A DNA stretch of 64,000 nt. Origin: Epiperipatus broadwayi. Taxonomy: Eukaryota; Onychophora; Udeonychophora; Euonychophora; Peripatidae. The notes under the pieces were generated by a model that was not told the origin of the DNA, made no database searches, and saw nothing but the letters and a program-made list of their open reading frames with translations. The stretch lies in assembly GCA_028023455.1 (NCBI GenBank), contig JAQFVV010012447.1, forward strand, positions 1,364,001 to 1,428,000. The letters run 5' to 3'. The translations under genes were made by a program, and so were the position numbers. Below are positions 1-12,164 of the stretch, piece by piece; position 1 is the first letter of the stretch, and every line of letters begins with the position of its first letter.

Positions 1-111
1 GAGAGATTCCTGACTCCGTTTAAGGAGAAGTCACAGTACATCACATCACATCACATGAGCAACAAATAATATGATTAAATAAATATTTTTGATTGGCTTT
101 ACTGAAAAACT

Positions 112-733
112 TCTTAAATACAATTTCAATATTTGAAAATCAGACACTCTTCACAAACCTGTAGCTTAATTGTCTTTGAACTCAAGATTTTTAAGCACCC
201 TCCATCTATCCACACAATCTCATACAATTGATACACATGACCACACACATGTAGAAAAGATAAATAATCACCGATATATGTATGTCATGCTAAATCAGCA
301 CTCATCAGTTGGTCCAGATTATCATCTCCCACACATATATATGTAATCAATGATCAGTTTATATCAAGACAGCAAATCTTCATACTTTAGTGGACAGGCT
401 TTAATCTACTCCAACCACTAACTTTTCAGCCATCCAAATCATTGAAAATCTGATGATGAAACCCAAATCCCATGCTTATGTCAATATTATTGCCATGCCC
501 ATGTTGACCTCAAGTCACTCTGATGCTTCATGTATAGGACCATATCCATTTAAATATATAGAAGAGGGATGGGCTGGATATAAGCTTGATATGTAAATAT
601 TTGAAAGCCAGGCACTCTTCACAAACCTGGAGCTTAATTGTAAGTATAGGGGATTTGAACTCAGATTTTCAAGCACTCTCCATCTATCTACACTATCTCA
701 TACAACTGATACACCTGACCACACACATGTAGA
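112..733 (-). mobile_element. Retrozyme-like element, copy R1 (inverted partner of R2)
   Basis: This is a noncoding repeat of the HHR/tRNA-like family. Read on the minus strand it runs from a tRNA-like module with a B-box-like GAGTTCAAATCC (about 653-664) through a conserved 0.35-kb body to an HHR (270-313) and then into a second, partial tRNA-like module near 172-190. The two B-box-like segments are 479 bp apart, so the copy holds more than one monomer. It abuts copy R2 back to back at about 733. No ORF is present, so it must depend on enzymes from elsewhere. The resemblance to retrozymes is inferred from HHR plus monomer repetition. A tRNA-derived SINE that also carries an HHR, as described in schistosomes, is the main alternative description. 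Confidence 0.7.
270..313 (-). ncRNA. Hammerhead ribozyme motif, decayed (R1)
   Basis: On the minus strand ACCAA (stem I) is followed by CTGATGA, a GTGCT/AGCAT stem II, then GACA in place of GAAA. The 3' stem I strand is TCGGT. The change in the GAAA box and the weakened stem II closing pair should abolish or strongly reduce cleavage. Confidence 0.7.
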
Positions 734-805
734 AAAGAGTATGAAGATTTGCTATCTTAATATAAACTGAGCACTGATATATATGTGTGGGAGATGATAA
801 TATGG

Positions 806-849
806 ACCAACTGATGAGTGTTGATGTAGCACAAAATATGTATATTTGT
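806..849 (+). ncRNA. Hammerhead ribozyme motif, decayed (R2, upstream)
   Basis: ACCAA and CTGATGA are intact. Stem II is GTGTT/TAGCAC-like and imperfect, and the GAAA box reads AAAA (G12 to A). The stem I 3' strand is TTTGT rather than TTGGT. It is probably inactive now. Confidence 0.7.
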
Positions 850-1282
850 GATTATTTATCTTTTCTACAAGTGTGTGGTCATGTGTATCAGTTGTATGAG
901 ACAGTGTGGATAGATAGAGTGTGCTTGAAAATATGAGTTCAAATCCCCTATACTTACAATTAAGCTCCTGGTTTGTGAAGAGTACCTGGTTTTCAAATAT
1001 TTACATATCAAGCTTGTATCCTGCCCATCCATCTTCTATGTATTTAAATGGATACAGTTCTATACATGAGGAGTCAAAGTGACCTGAGGTCAACATGGGC
1101 AAGGCAATAATATTGGCATCAGCATGGGATTTGGGTTTTCATCATCAGATTTTCAATGATATGGATGGCTGAAAAGTTGGTGGTTGGAGTAGATAGAACC
1201 CTGTTCATTAAAGTATGAAGATTTGCTATCTTGATATAAACTGAGCACTGATTATATATATATGTGGAAGATGATAATCTGG

Positions 1283-1326
1283 ACCAACTGATGAGTGCTG
1301 ATTTAGCACGAAATACATATATTGGT
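1283..1326 (+). ncRNA. Hammerhead ribozyme, core intact (R2, downstream)
   Basis: All conserved type-I hammerhead parts are present in order. Stem I 5' is ACCAA, the core is CTGATGA, stem II is a perfect 5-bp GTGCT/AGCAC with loop GATTT, then GAA, stem III is ATA/TAT around a CA dinucleotide, position 17 is A (1321), and stem I 3' is TTGGT, fully complementary to ACCAA. Cleavage is predicted between 1321 and 1322. Stem III is very short, which in natural metazoan HHRs is usually offset by dimer formation. The sequence supports the fold directly; activity is inferred. Confidence 0.85.
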
Positions 1327-1369
1327 GATTATTTATCTTTTCTATATGTGTGTGGTATGTGTATCAGTT

Positions 1370-4204
1370 GTATTAAATACAATTTAGTATATATATATTT
1401 TAATTACATCATAAACTTTGATGAACTCTGACACATATCTATATATATATGGTTGTAAATTCAAACTTAATTTCTTCATGTGCAAGATAAGAATATGATG
1501 GATAGATTAAAAACAGAATATTTTGTCTAACTGCTAAATTAACATTGACGTGAGAAAGTGAACATTATTTATAATTTTGTTAAAATGGCTGTTTGATTTG
1601 CAAATTGTTTTAGTAGCATATTGAGACTTAGCTGTAATATATATATATATATATATAACAGTATTATTTCTAATATTCTCGCAGATAAATGATAAATTCA
1701 TAGTATTCTTGTTGGAAACTAATAGCTGACATTACTATGAATATAATATTATATATATATATTATGTGTTGCAATATTTATTCTTTCAGCAAAGTTAACA
1801 ATATATGTAGTAAGTCAGATAATGGCAGTAATTCAACTACCAAAAACATTCAGAAATCTTTTAATTTTGATAATTCCTACTGCAGATGTTAAAATGAAAT
1901 TTAGCAAGATGCATTTGGTCATTTAAAGTGTAAAGACCTTCTATCTAATCTCATTTTGAAGTTCATAGATCATTCAAGTAATAATTGTAGCATTTTGGCA
2001 ATTATATTAATCAGATTCTAAGTATTTTACTTAAGCATTCAATCAACTTTAGCATGTATCACATCTCTATGTAATTAAGTTAACAATATAGATAGTTATA
2101 AGATGACATTTTAGAACATCATGGAAAAATGGCATTTAATTCAGATAATTATTTAGCATATGTCACTATGCTAATTTTTATGAGTGTCTTTCATATTTTT
2201 TATTCTAAGAAACTTTATTGTTATTTTATAATAATATATAAGATATTTTTATCATCTCAATAACATTTTTAACAACAATCTAAATGATTGCTTAATTAAG
2301 GTGCTTAGGGTTATTGGTATCTTAATGGTTAAGACTATAGAACACATGAATAATATTATTTATTCTACCAAAACTTATATGGAAAATATCCACATATTTC
2401 TAGTATCAGTGCATTAAACCAGTTGTGACCAAACTAACTTTGAAGATATTTTATGAATTCTTTATCTTATAGAATAAACTCTAATTTTAGGATAATAACT
2501 TTAGCACATGAGATGAATTTTTATAAATTTTCTATCTAAAAGTTATCTTTGCTACAATTTATGCTGAGATTTAATTTTGCATTTACTTTTCTTTAATTAA
2601 TTTTGAATAAGAGCCCTGGTCAGACTTTTAATTAAGATTGAGTCTGTGGTAGAGATTTGCTGTGGACAAAAACTGCTAATTAAAGATGGCATGGGAGATA
2701 AGAGTGCATATAAACAGCCCTGGGATTTTGGACTTATTATTATTTGGCTATTTATTTTTATTCTGCTTGTTGAATTTTATCTTTTGCTGTGCTGCTTTAT
2801 ATTTTAAAGATTGCTGTCCACTGTTAGGAAATTCTGTGATATCTTACTATGGACCAGTTTGCTAAATAGCATTACTTTCTATAGTATGCTAAAATTGCCT
2901 ATGATGAGGAATCTTTTCTACAACATGCAGTGCTAAATCAACCCAAAGATCCCAAATTGTTCCTTCAAAGATCATGTCATAAAAGCTTAAACAAGAACTG
3001 ATCCAGAGCTTGCCTTCATACTCCCTACCAGAGATATAAATCAAAAGCCTTCATGATGGACTCCAGTTAAAACTTTGCACACCCCACTGAACAATTCAAA
3101 GCCTGAAAGGTAACTGAACTTCCCTATACTGAAACCAGGGCTTAAATTTCTACTTAATTCTCTTGTAAAGCCTCAGCTTAATCTTAAAAGAAACCTGTCT
3201 TTATTCTAAATTTTGAATATTACTTTAATATTTTTTAATTATTTTACATATTTTTCTTGTTATTGCCTGTAGTGGAGTATTATTTTTAATTCTTCATATT
3301 TGTTTTTTTTTTTTAAATTTATTTATTTGAGAGTGTATTGCAAGTTTCTAGTTTATATACTTCATGTTCTTTTTATATTACTAACCCTTAATAAATGCTT
3401 TGGCAGGTATTTGTAATTTTCTTTTAACTCATCTGTCTCTTTTATTATAATTTAATTTATTTAGACAAGATTGTTTTCAATTCCTGCAGACAGTAAATTT
3501 TTTGGCTGGTGGTTTATTGAGTGTATTCTGTTTTTCCTAAATCGGAGATTTTGGTTTCTTCTCTTTAAGATTACATAAATAATAGTCTCTTCTTGTTCTA
3601 TTTTTATTTTCTTGTATTTAGGTCAACCTTGATAATCTTGAATGTGGTTTATCATGAGCTGTTCTGCAGACATATGACATTCTTGGTCCTGATGCTTTAT
3701 TCCAGGCCAAGGAAAGCTCACCTGCACTGTTTCATTATATTCCCTACAAGACCATTTTATTTTTAAAATCTCTAAATAGGGAAACTAGAATTAGTTTTTA
3801 TAAATTGCTAGCAGGAAGATAGTATAAATCTCTCTTTTTAAATCATAGGTGAGAAAACAAACTTATCTGCTAGAGTATTTAATGTTTTCAATACTCTTGC
3901 ACACACTGTCTGACAAATATGCTAGAAGAATTTAGGCCAAACTTTTATACTTTTTTTTTGCCTGGAATTTATTATCATAAATTTAATAAACTTTAAAATT
4001 ATTTAGAATTATTTTGGATGACATTTGTCTTTGTGTTTTTTTCTCAATTATTTGAACAATTATAAAGATCTCTTTCTCTCCCTGGGTCTATCTTGTCGCA
4101 TTCATCATCATCAACTCTTGACTACCATAAATTAAATTTTCTCGGTTGTTAATGAACTAGTGGTGCCCTCATTGATCAAAAGAAGTGAAAAAGTGACCAG
4201 TACA

Positions 4205-4236
<32 letters not shown>

Positions 4237-5837
4237 TTTCCACAACTTTACAATTCCAGAAAAAAATCCCAGACTTTTCCAAGTATTATGTTTTATGGTT
4301 CTGGAACAAAATAAATCTGTCTCCCTCATTTAAAAAATAATATAATCTTTATATATACCTATCTATAAATTTCCTGAATGAATATTTAAAATATTTTGTA
4401 GTAACTATGTAATCTGTTTGACATATATAAGAATATGTTTTGAATCTTAGTGGTTGATTACATAAATTATCATTACATAGATACATTTTTTTTTGCATAA
4501 ACATTGGCTGTTACAAAATATCTTTCAAAAAAGATATAACTGTGGAGACTTTTTAAATTATCATTATAGGACTCCTCTTTACCTTGCATAAAGCAAAGTC
4601 TGCCAATAATCATTACACTTTGCATGTGTTTTTAATTTCCACCTCAAACTTTTTGTTTATTATTCAAATCATTATATTAGAATCAATTACTTCCTTCACA
4701 TACAAATTCAAATAATACATTCATTTGCATACAAAGCATAGGATAAATGTTTTACACTGTGTACACATTAACACACTGTCAACTCTTACAATTTTACAAT
4801 TAGAATTCTTTTCACCCAGATATTTACTTATACTAATTTCCATTCTAAAATGTGTATCATCATAAATATATCCAATATGATACAAAACATAATAACAAAT
4901 TAACAACACATAAATAATTATAATACTATAATAATAATAATATCAATATCTTAAACATACTATACTTACATTAACTCATTTTAATAAAGTCTGAGAGTTT
5001 ATGAGTCCTTTCATTTAAATAAAATGAAAATAACTATCTAAACTGATGGCTTCGATCATTCTCCATAATGATGGACTATTGCATAGTTTTATTGGATGAA
5101 TAGAAAACAAGTAATGAATGAATTAGAGTAAGAATTAATATTTAAAAATGAAGTGCAGAACAAGTACAGGCAAATTTTTAGATAAACAAGTAGGAGAGAA
5201 TCTTCCAAAACAAAAGTTTATACAGTAATCTAGCAGGATTAATAAAGTGATACAAATTTCACATTATTTTTTTTGCAGAATTATAAACATATTTTAAATA
5301 GATAAATCAGTGAAGTCCATGATAGTATTTTATTTGTATTAGATGAAACACAATTATATAACATCTTTAAGGCAGTGAAAATACAAGCATAAATAACATA
5401 TCATAAACAAATAAAGACTTCTAAAATTATTAGATTTCATTCCCTCCTTCAGTTTCATGATAATTTTGAAATAGCTCATTTCTGCATTTATTTCAATAAA
5501 CTGAAGCTATAATAATTTTAAAGACAGTTTATTGTAATAATAATGTTTCAATAATTAATATATAATTATCTGCAAATAAATAACTTTTTTTAACATAATG
5601 CAGTTAGTAGACCATAAGGGTGTTAATATTAGTCTTTGCAATTAATTTGAATAACTTTTAATACTTTGAAAATAAAATGTTAATAAACTGTTTTTTTAAG
5701 ATAAAGTTTAGGATTAATTAAAAGTTCATAGAAGCAATAAAACAACATATATAATAATTCTCCCACTTAGCAGTCTATTACAGTATTTTCTTATATTTAC
5801 AACACTTGGAAGATTTTTCCATCAGTTTTCCTCATCT
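1370..5837. other. AT-rich DNA with no recognised gene
   Basis: No coding region or RNA gene is recognised. It contains short TA tracts (about 1637-1658 and 1749-1762) and a TA-then-GT microsatellite at about 4205-4236. The few ATG frames of about 60 codons are AT-driven and have no recognisable composition. Confidence 0.5.
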
Positions 5838-6300
5838 ATGCACTGTGGTTGCTCCGATGTGCCATTATTTTTGACCAGGAGTCCAATCAGCGAATCAAAA
5901 GCTACTGGACCTAATTCACTCTCTCAAAACCAGAAATACCAAACTAACCCCACCCTCACTCCTCACAGACACTTGGGCAATCCTCCAACTTTTATCCTCT
6001 CAGCCTCTGTCATGGGACTCAATCATTCAAATGTTTGTGATCCATGCAGTGCTTGCCCAATGAAAACATGCATCTCGGACTGGCCAAGACTATACACTAT
6101 TTCCCCTTTCCACTTTCCATTCCCTTTTCACATGTATTTTTCTCCTCTTACCATGTTGCTTCTGAAATTTCAATTTATCAAATAATTACTCCCTTGTAAA
6201 CCTTTTTCTAACTATATTTGTATCTGTTTTTTTTATGAATAAAATTTCATCACTGAGAAAAAAACAATAAACTTGTATATTTCAGATGAAAGACATTGCC
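5838..6300 (+). other. GC-richer segment with an unrecognised 115-codon frame
   Basis: This stretch is clearly richer in C and G than its surroundings. It carries an open frame at 5838-6185 whose translation is rich in Pro, Ser and Thr, with a cluster of Cys (CDPCSACPMKTC). A poly-A-signal-like AATAAA follows near 6238. No domain is recognised. It could be the 3' part of an old transposable element or a decayed exon. A host gene is not supported. Confidence 0.25.
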
Positions 6301-7183
6301 CATTGTTAGCAAGAACATGCATGGAACAAAGAGTAAATTGCACAAGTGATTTTAAGATTTTAACAATGCATTATTAAAATAAAATAAAAATATTTAATTA
6401 TAGTTGATCTCTTTAAAAGAAAAGTTAGAATTGGAATTGAAGTAAAAGTAAGTTGAAAAGCAAGTTAAAAAGTAATAATTTATTTTCTATTTTTTTTTTC
6501 TAAATGTGTGTGCTTGTTTGAACACAGTCTATCATATGATTCTAATTAATCAATAAATTAACATTGAGGTGGGGTTTTAAATTAGCTGATATGACCATAA
6601 CCTTTTATTAATCAGGTCATCTAAAAATAGATTGAATCTTGAAGTCTGTCTAAACATTTTTTAAAAAAATTTTAAAAAAATAATTTTATTTTAATTACCA
6701 ACCATAGTTATTTATTTTATTTAAAATAATTATCTTTTACCTTATTTAAATGTTCACAAGATTAACCCATTATAATAGTAAAATAACACTTACTTAATGA
6801 AATATATAACTTTTAAAAATAATTAACACTTATAGATAAATTCATTTCAGACTTACTTCTTTTAACACTTATGCTCATACACACCCCAAACATGCCAAGT
6901 AATAATTAATAAATTTATAATATTTATTACAAGCTAATAATTAATACATTAAAAGATAAATACTTTATCTATTGAAATTTACTCAAGATATAATAAATTT
7001 CAAACTATTTTCAGTTAAATTTAAACCTGACAAACTATAACTTTAAATAGCTATCACTGAATTACTTAATCTTCTATCAATTAGCATTTAAATACATTTT
7101 AACACACATTTTATTGATATAACTTAGTCTGGTTAAATGAAAAAGAAAAAAAGAGAAAGCACATGTTTCTAACATGTTTAATT
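6301..7183. other. AT-rich DNA, nothing recognised
   Basis: No gene, RNA or structured repeat is recognised in this stretch. Confidence 0.5.
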
Positions 7184-7540
7184 TCACAATGCTTGTGGGT
7201 ATACAATATTTTTTGTTGTTCCATTGTCTGTGCAGATATAGAGATTGTCTGTTTTGCTGACTCTAGAACATGCAACATATAATTGTCCATGTAAGAAGCA
7301 ATCCATGTCTAGATCTAAACTGCACAATTCTAAAGATTGGTCCTGTCTGTGTAGATATAGAGATTGTCTGGTTTTCTGACTCTAACACATGCAACATATA
7401 ATTGTCCATGTGAGAAGCAATGCATGTCTAGATCTAAACCTCACATTTCTAAAGATTGGCCCTGAGCTTTGTTGATGGTGATTGCAAATGACAATCGAAT
7501 TGGGAATTGCAATCTCTCACATGAAATAATTAAATCAAAA
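7184..7540 (-). pseudogene. Helitron Pif1-like helicase C-terminus (fragment)
   Basis: The minus-strand translation gives the end of a Pif1-family helicase as found in Helitron Rep/Hel proteins. QFPIRLSFAITINKAQGQSL (superfamily 1 helicase motif V/VI region) is followed by LDLDM, HGQLYVACSRV, DNLYI and the closing NIVYPQAL-stop at 7184-7186. A 119-bp segment is tandemly duplicated (about 7227-7345 and 7346-7464), so the HGQLYVAC block occurs twice. In-frame stops follow QSLEM. Rep, the zinc finger and helicase motifs I-IV are missing, so this is a dead 3' fragment of a rolling-circle transposon. A host PIF1 gene is unlikely because the C-terminal wording is that of Helitrons. Confidence 0.8.
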
Positions 7541-7800
7541 TAAACATAAATCGAAATCTATGAAAATTCAATTTAACAATGCAATTGGAAACATTGAAAT
7601 GGAATCGTAAAATATTTAGTATAGCGTGTAGCACTGTTTTTCAAAAAAAGCATGTTCTTACTTGTCACAGGTGTGACATCTATATAATAGTAGGAAGTAG
7701 GTATATAAAACACGCATATTCGAATGCAATGTTGTGTCAAAATTTCAAAGCAATTGGTGAAGAACTTGAGGAGATTTAAGATTTTGAACAAACGAACATT
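7541..7800. other. Segment beside the Helitron relic with overlapping frames on both strands
   Basis: This is a slightly less AT-rich block with frames of 66 and 72 codons on opposite strands (about 7573-7791). It lies upstream of the helicase remnant in that element's orientation and may be Helitron-derived or an insertion in it. No domain is recognised. Confidence 0.25.
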
Positions 7801-10390
7801 TTACATTTTTATTTATATAGATTTAAAATGCATAATAAAGATTTCATACAGTTTAAATTAGTAAGACTTATTTCAGCAAAAGAATTATTCTTATTTAAGT
7901 TAATAAATAAAAATAAATTTTAAAGCATTACTTTATCTATTTAACCATCTGGATTAAATATAAGGGTACAATATATATATATCATTCAATTTTTAGTGCA
8001 AAATTTCTTTTTTAATTTTGTGGATGTTATAATTATCAGATCTAGGTTAGTATTTAAAATAATGAAAAGTTTTTACCAGTGACCATTTTTTCTTAAAATA
8101 ATTATCAAAAAAAGAAAAATGGAAATCTATCAAAAGTTTCACTATCCAGAACATGATTCGTTTACACTTGGGAAAAGACATGGGAGTGGTCTTTACCCTG
8201 AATCATGCTATTTACATCTACTTTATAATTATTACAGTTATTAATACAATTGAATCATTGCATTATGACTTAAGAAGATTAAAAATGTTTTAATCAGCAA
8301 AGCAGAAAAAAGTTAGTTAAAACACACATATATAAATATATAAACAAAGTAAACGTTTACAGCCAGCTAATTCATTTTTTTACTAAAAGTAATAAATATT
8401 AATTTTAAGTTAAAAGAACAGCATAAGTCTATGTAAAAATAAAATAATACCAACTATAGTTTTCAAATATTTGAATATGACTTTTACACATGGATTTAAA
8501 ATATTATACACAAGTTTGACATATTTTTACAATCATAAAAGGATGTATAAATTTTAATGATGTTGAAATAAAAGATTTAAAATGTCTATAATTCGTCCAC
8601 ACGGATGGGAAAAACAAGCAATGGCATAAAGTTTTAAAAATAAGCTTCACAAGAAGAAAATCTGTTTAGCAGGTGTAAGATTTAAACATCGAATTTCCAA
8701 TAAAAGCAACAAGTAAATTTTTATTGATAAAAATATAAGAAATTTATCTTGAATTTATCAACATTTATAAATATATATGTATGTATGTAAGGAAAAAAGA
8801 TAAATAACCTTAGATAGTCTATTATAGGACAGGCATTTCAAGAATTAATGAAAAAGGCATAATCCATCAAGTTTTCCAATTATTAGATTGTCAGAGTTTG
8901 CAATTTTTTACCTCTTTGAATTACTTTCAAATTTAAGAATAGCTATGGACTCATTTAGTGATTAATATTGAATAGTTAATCGGTTTGGTAGGTCCAGTTA
9001 CTGAAAACAAAATCACTTGGTTTACATTCTAATTCCAAGTGCTAGATGTGGAAGATAGAAGAAGCATTACTGCTAATCAGGTACTCTATAATCTAAGACT
9101 GACTGGAATCTGAAAAAATATTGATATGTTGCCTTCTTAATATACAGAAACAAACCTTTAATTAATTTACTTCCTTGCAAACGTCTTTACAATAGAAAAT
9201 GTTTGTCTTTTGCTGGGTGGTGGGAATTTAAAGAGTTTACCATTATTGTTTTATCTTTTATCTGAGAATATTTGATTTTTATTCTTATTTTACACTTTTG
9301 ATAACCATTATTAGATTAGATGGTTTTCTGAGTTAGTAGTGAGCTAGTTATCTAAAAAGAAATTCTAAATCTGTTTAAAAAATTTCACGTCTTTATTTTA
9401 GATTCCAATCCAAACCGTAAAACACAGAAGATGGATGGATATCACTGCATCATAAATCTCTTTATATACATGTATAGAAACAAAACTATACCACACACAT
9501 ATCAATAAAACAACACAATTCAATCATGTGACTTATCAAAAATGAAAAAAAAAGAATCCCATTTTAAATAGGCTTGTCAAAGACAACATATATTTAAACA
9601 TTTATAAATAAATGCAAAATTTAAATTAGCTGCATGACAGTTATACTGGAATGTTTTCTTAATATCTGAGTGAGATAGTTCTTTGTATATTTATTTTCTC
9701 TGGTTAATATTATGCACTTAAAAAATTCTACATATGTTGAATAAGTAGGTAGGTAAGTGCTTAAATGTGTTAAAATATTAATTTTTATTCTATTTTTATG
9801 AAATTTTAATTATTTATCAATTAATTTACGTTTCATACTTATTTGTAGTTGTAAGCCATTTTAAAATAGGAACATCTTTTTCTAGTCATTATAGACAGTG
9901 TTAAGCAGTTATAAATAAGTGATGTATTTTCATGTTATTATATTGACATGTGAGTGGAATAGCTGCTATATTTTCTTCAGTTAATGCAAAACAGTGATTA
10001 TATATATATATATATATATATATGAGCACAATATGGAAATCATCCACCCATTTGTTACAGTTGGATATACAGAAGTGTAAATACATAAATAATGATATAT
10101 GAAGCATAGCTATAAAAATAATAAATAACTATCTTTTAGCATTAAAAGCATTAAGAGAGAGCAAGATCAAGACAAGTAAATGTAAATTACAAATGATAAG
10201 CATAGAAGCAGCATTATCATTATTGGTAATAAGTTGATGATGATTATCAGCCTCACATTTTATGAGAGCAATGCAAAATACATAATGGTATTATATCTGA
10301 AGTATTTGATCGTATGTGATATGCTATGTGTAATGATATATAAAAAAATAAAAGTAGGTAATTGTATTCAACATGTTATATATATATATC
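7801..10390. other. AT-rich DNA with no recognised gene
   Basis: Nothing coding is recognised. A (TA)n run lies at about 9999-10023, inside a spurious minus-strand frame. Confidence 0.5.
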
Positions 10391-10795
10391 AATGCAAAAC
10401 CATAAACAATACAATACTAGATTAAATCCAAAATTTTACCAAAATCCTTACACAACCATGGTTTCATCTACTACAAATAGACCTTCTCAAGTGAAAATCA
10501 AGCTAAAGGAAATAACACATATATACAAACAAACAAACCTTCCCATAATTCATTTCAAACTCCATCTTCCCTTAATATCAAAAGAAGTCTTCATAAGATT
10601 AATAGCCTCAGAAGACTTATTTTGATATTAAGGGAAGGTGAAGTTTGAAATGAATTATGGGAAGTTTTGTTTGTTTGTATTTATATGTTATTTCCTTTAG
10701 TTTAATTTTCACTTGAAAAGAAACCATGATTGTGTAAGGATTTTGGTAAAATTTTGGATTTAATCTAGTATTGTATTGTTTTATGGTTTTGCATT
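10391..10795. repeat. Foldback element, arms of about 200 bp
   Basis: The left arm (10391-10592) is matched by its inverted complement at 10611-10795, with an 18-nt loop. The match runs from ATGCAAAACCATAA at the outer end to TTGATATTAAGGGAAG near the centre. A few small indels and substitutions separate the arms. The structure fits a foldback transposon or an inverted-duplication MITE. The frames across it are products of the repeat. Confidence 0.8.
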
Positions 10796-11585
10796 TTTAT
10801 TTTTGCTAGTATAATGTTAGGCAGTTTTGGTTTTATATATATAAAAGACATATCAATATTTAAATTTTTTAATACCAATGAACCCGCAAAATATGACTTT
10901 TATATATGCAAACCATGAAAATCTTCATATCAACATATATATATAACAGCTAAATAGTTTTCAGTTCCATATTACAATGATGATTATCTGATGATCAGCC
11001 CACATTTTAGGCATTAAAGAATACCAAACGTTATCCATAATATATAATACTGGTAAATCTAATTAACTGCTGCTATCATTCATTATCATCTGGCTTAAAG
11101 AGAAATCAAAAGTATCATCATATTATCAGCAGTAAATAATCATTAACAGTTATTCTTTGTAACTGGATATAAAATCTTAAGTCAATCATCATCAAGTCAT
11201 TGCTAAACTTGTGACAGTATTATAAAGAGCCAATAATCAATATCTTCTGCACATGCACATTTATAAGCAATAAAGTCATTTGATCACCATATATATATAT
11301 ATATATATATTGGCAGATGACAGAATATCAAATTCAAAGTATAAGTTCCTAAGATTGATTCCAGTTTTCAAACCTCTGGGCTTAAACTTCATATAAATTC
11401 TTGAGCAACAAAGTTACTCTATTTGCCTTGCATGTTTTAGTGAGGTGGTAGAGTTTCAGATTATAGAACTTAAGAACCTCAAATTATTTTTAGTTCTGAT
11501 ACTTCTGTTACTTAACCTTCGTATGAATTCTCAAAAGCCATTAATTATTTATTTACATGTTTTCATGAGGATGATTATTAGATTA
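10796..11585. other. AT-rich DNA, nothing recognised
   Basis: There are no genes. A (TA)n run at about 11289-11310 precedes the tetranucleotide array. Confidence 0.5.

Positions 11586-12164
<579 letters not shown>

Larger units (their letters stand above)
734..1369 (+). mobile_element. Retrozyme-like element, copy R2, with two direct HHRs
   Basis: This is the most informative family member. Two HHR motifs in the same orientation (806-849 and 1283-1326) bracket one complete monomer. The predicted cleavage positions, after 844 and after 1321, are 477 bp apart. Between them lie the tRNA-like module (A-box-like TAGTGTGGATAGA, then about 37 nt to B-box-like GAGTTCAAATCC near 937-948), a small CCTGG-type hairpin and the family body that begins GCCCATCC. 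This LTR-HHR/central/LTR-HHR plan is that of plant and animal retrozymes. The 3' end fades into AT-rich DNA at about 1369. No protein is encoded. Confidence 0.75.

Noticed and set aside
450-462. CTGATGATGAAAC in the body of the retrozyme repeat, resembling a hammerhead core
   Set aside because: CTGATGA and GAAAC are adjacent with no room for stem II, and no stem I partner was seen.
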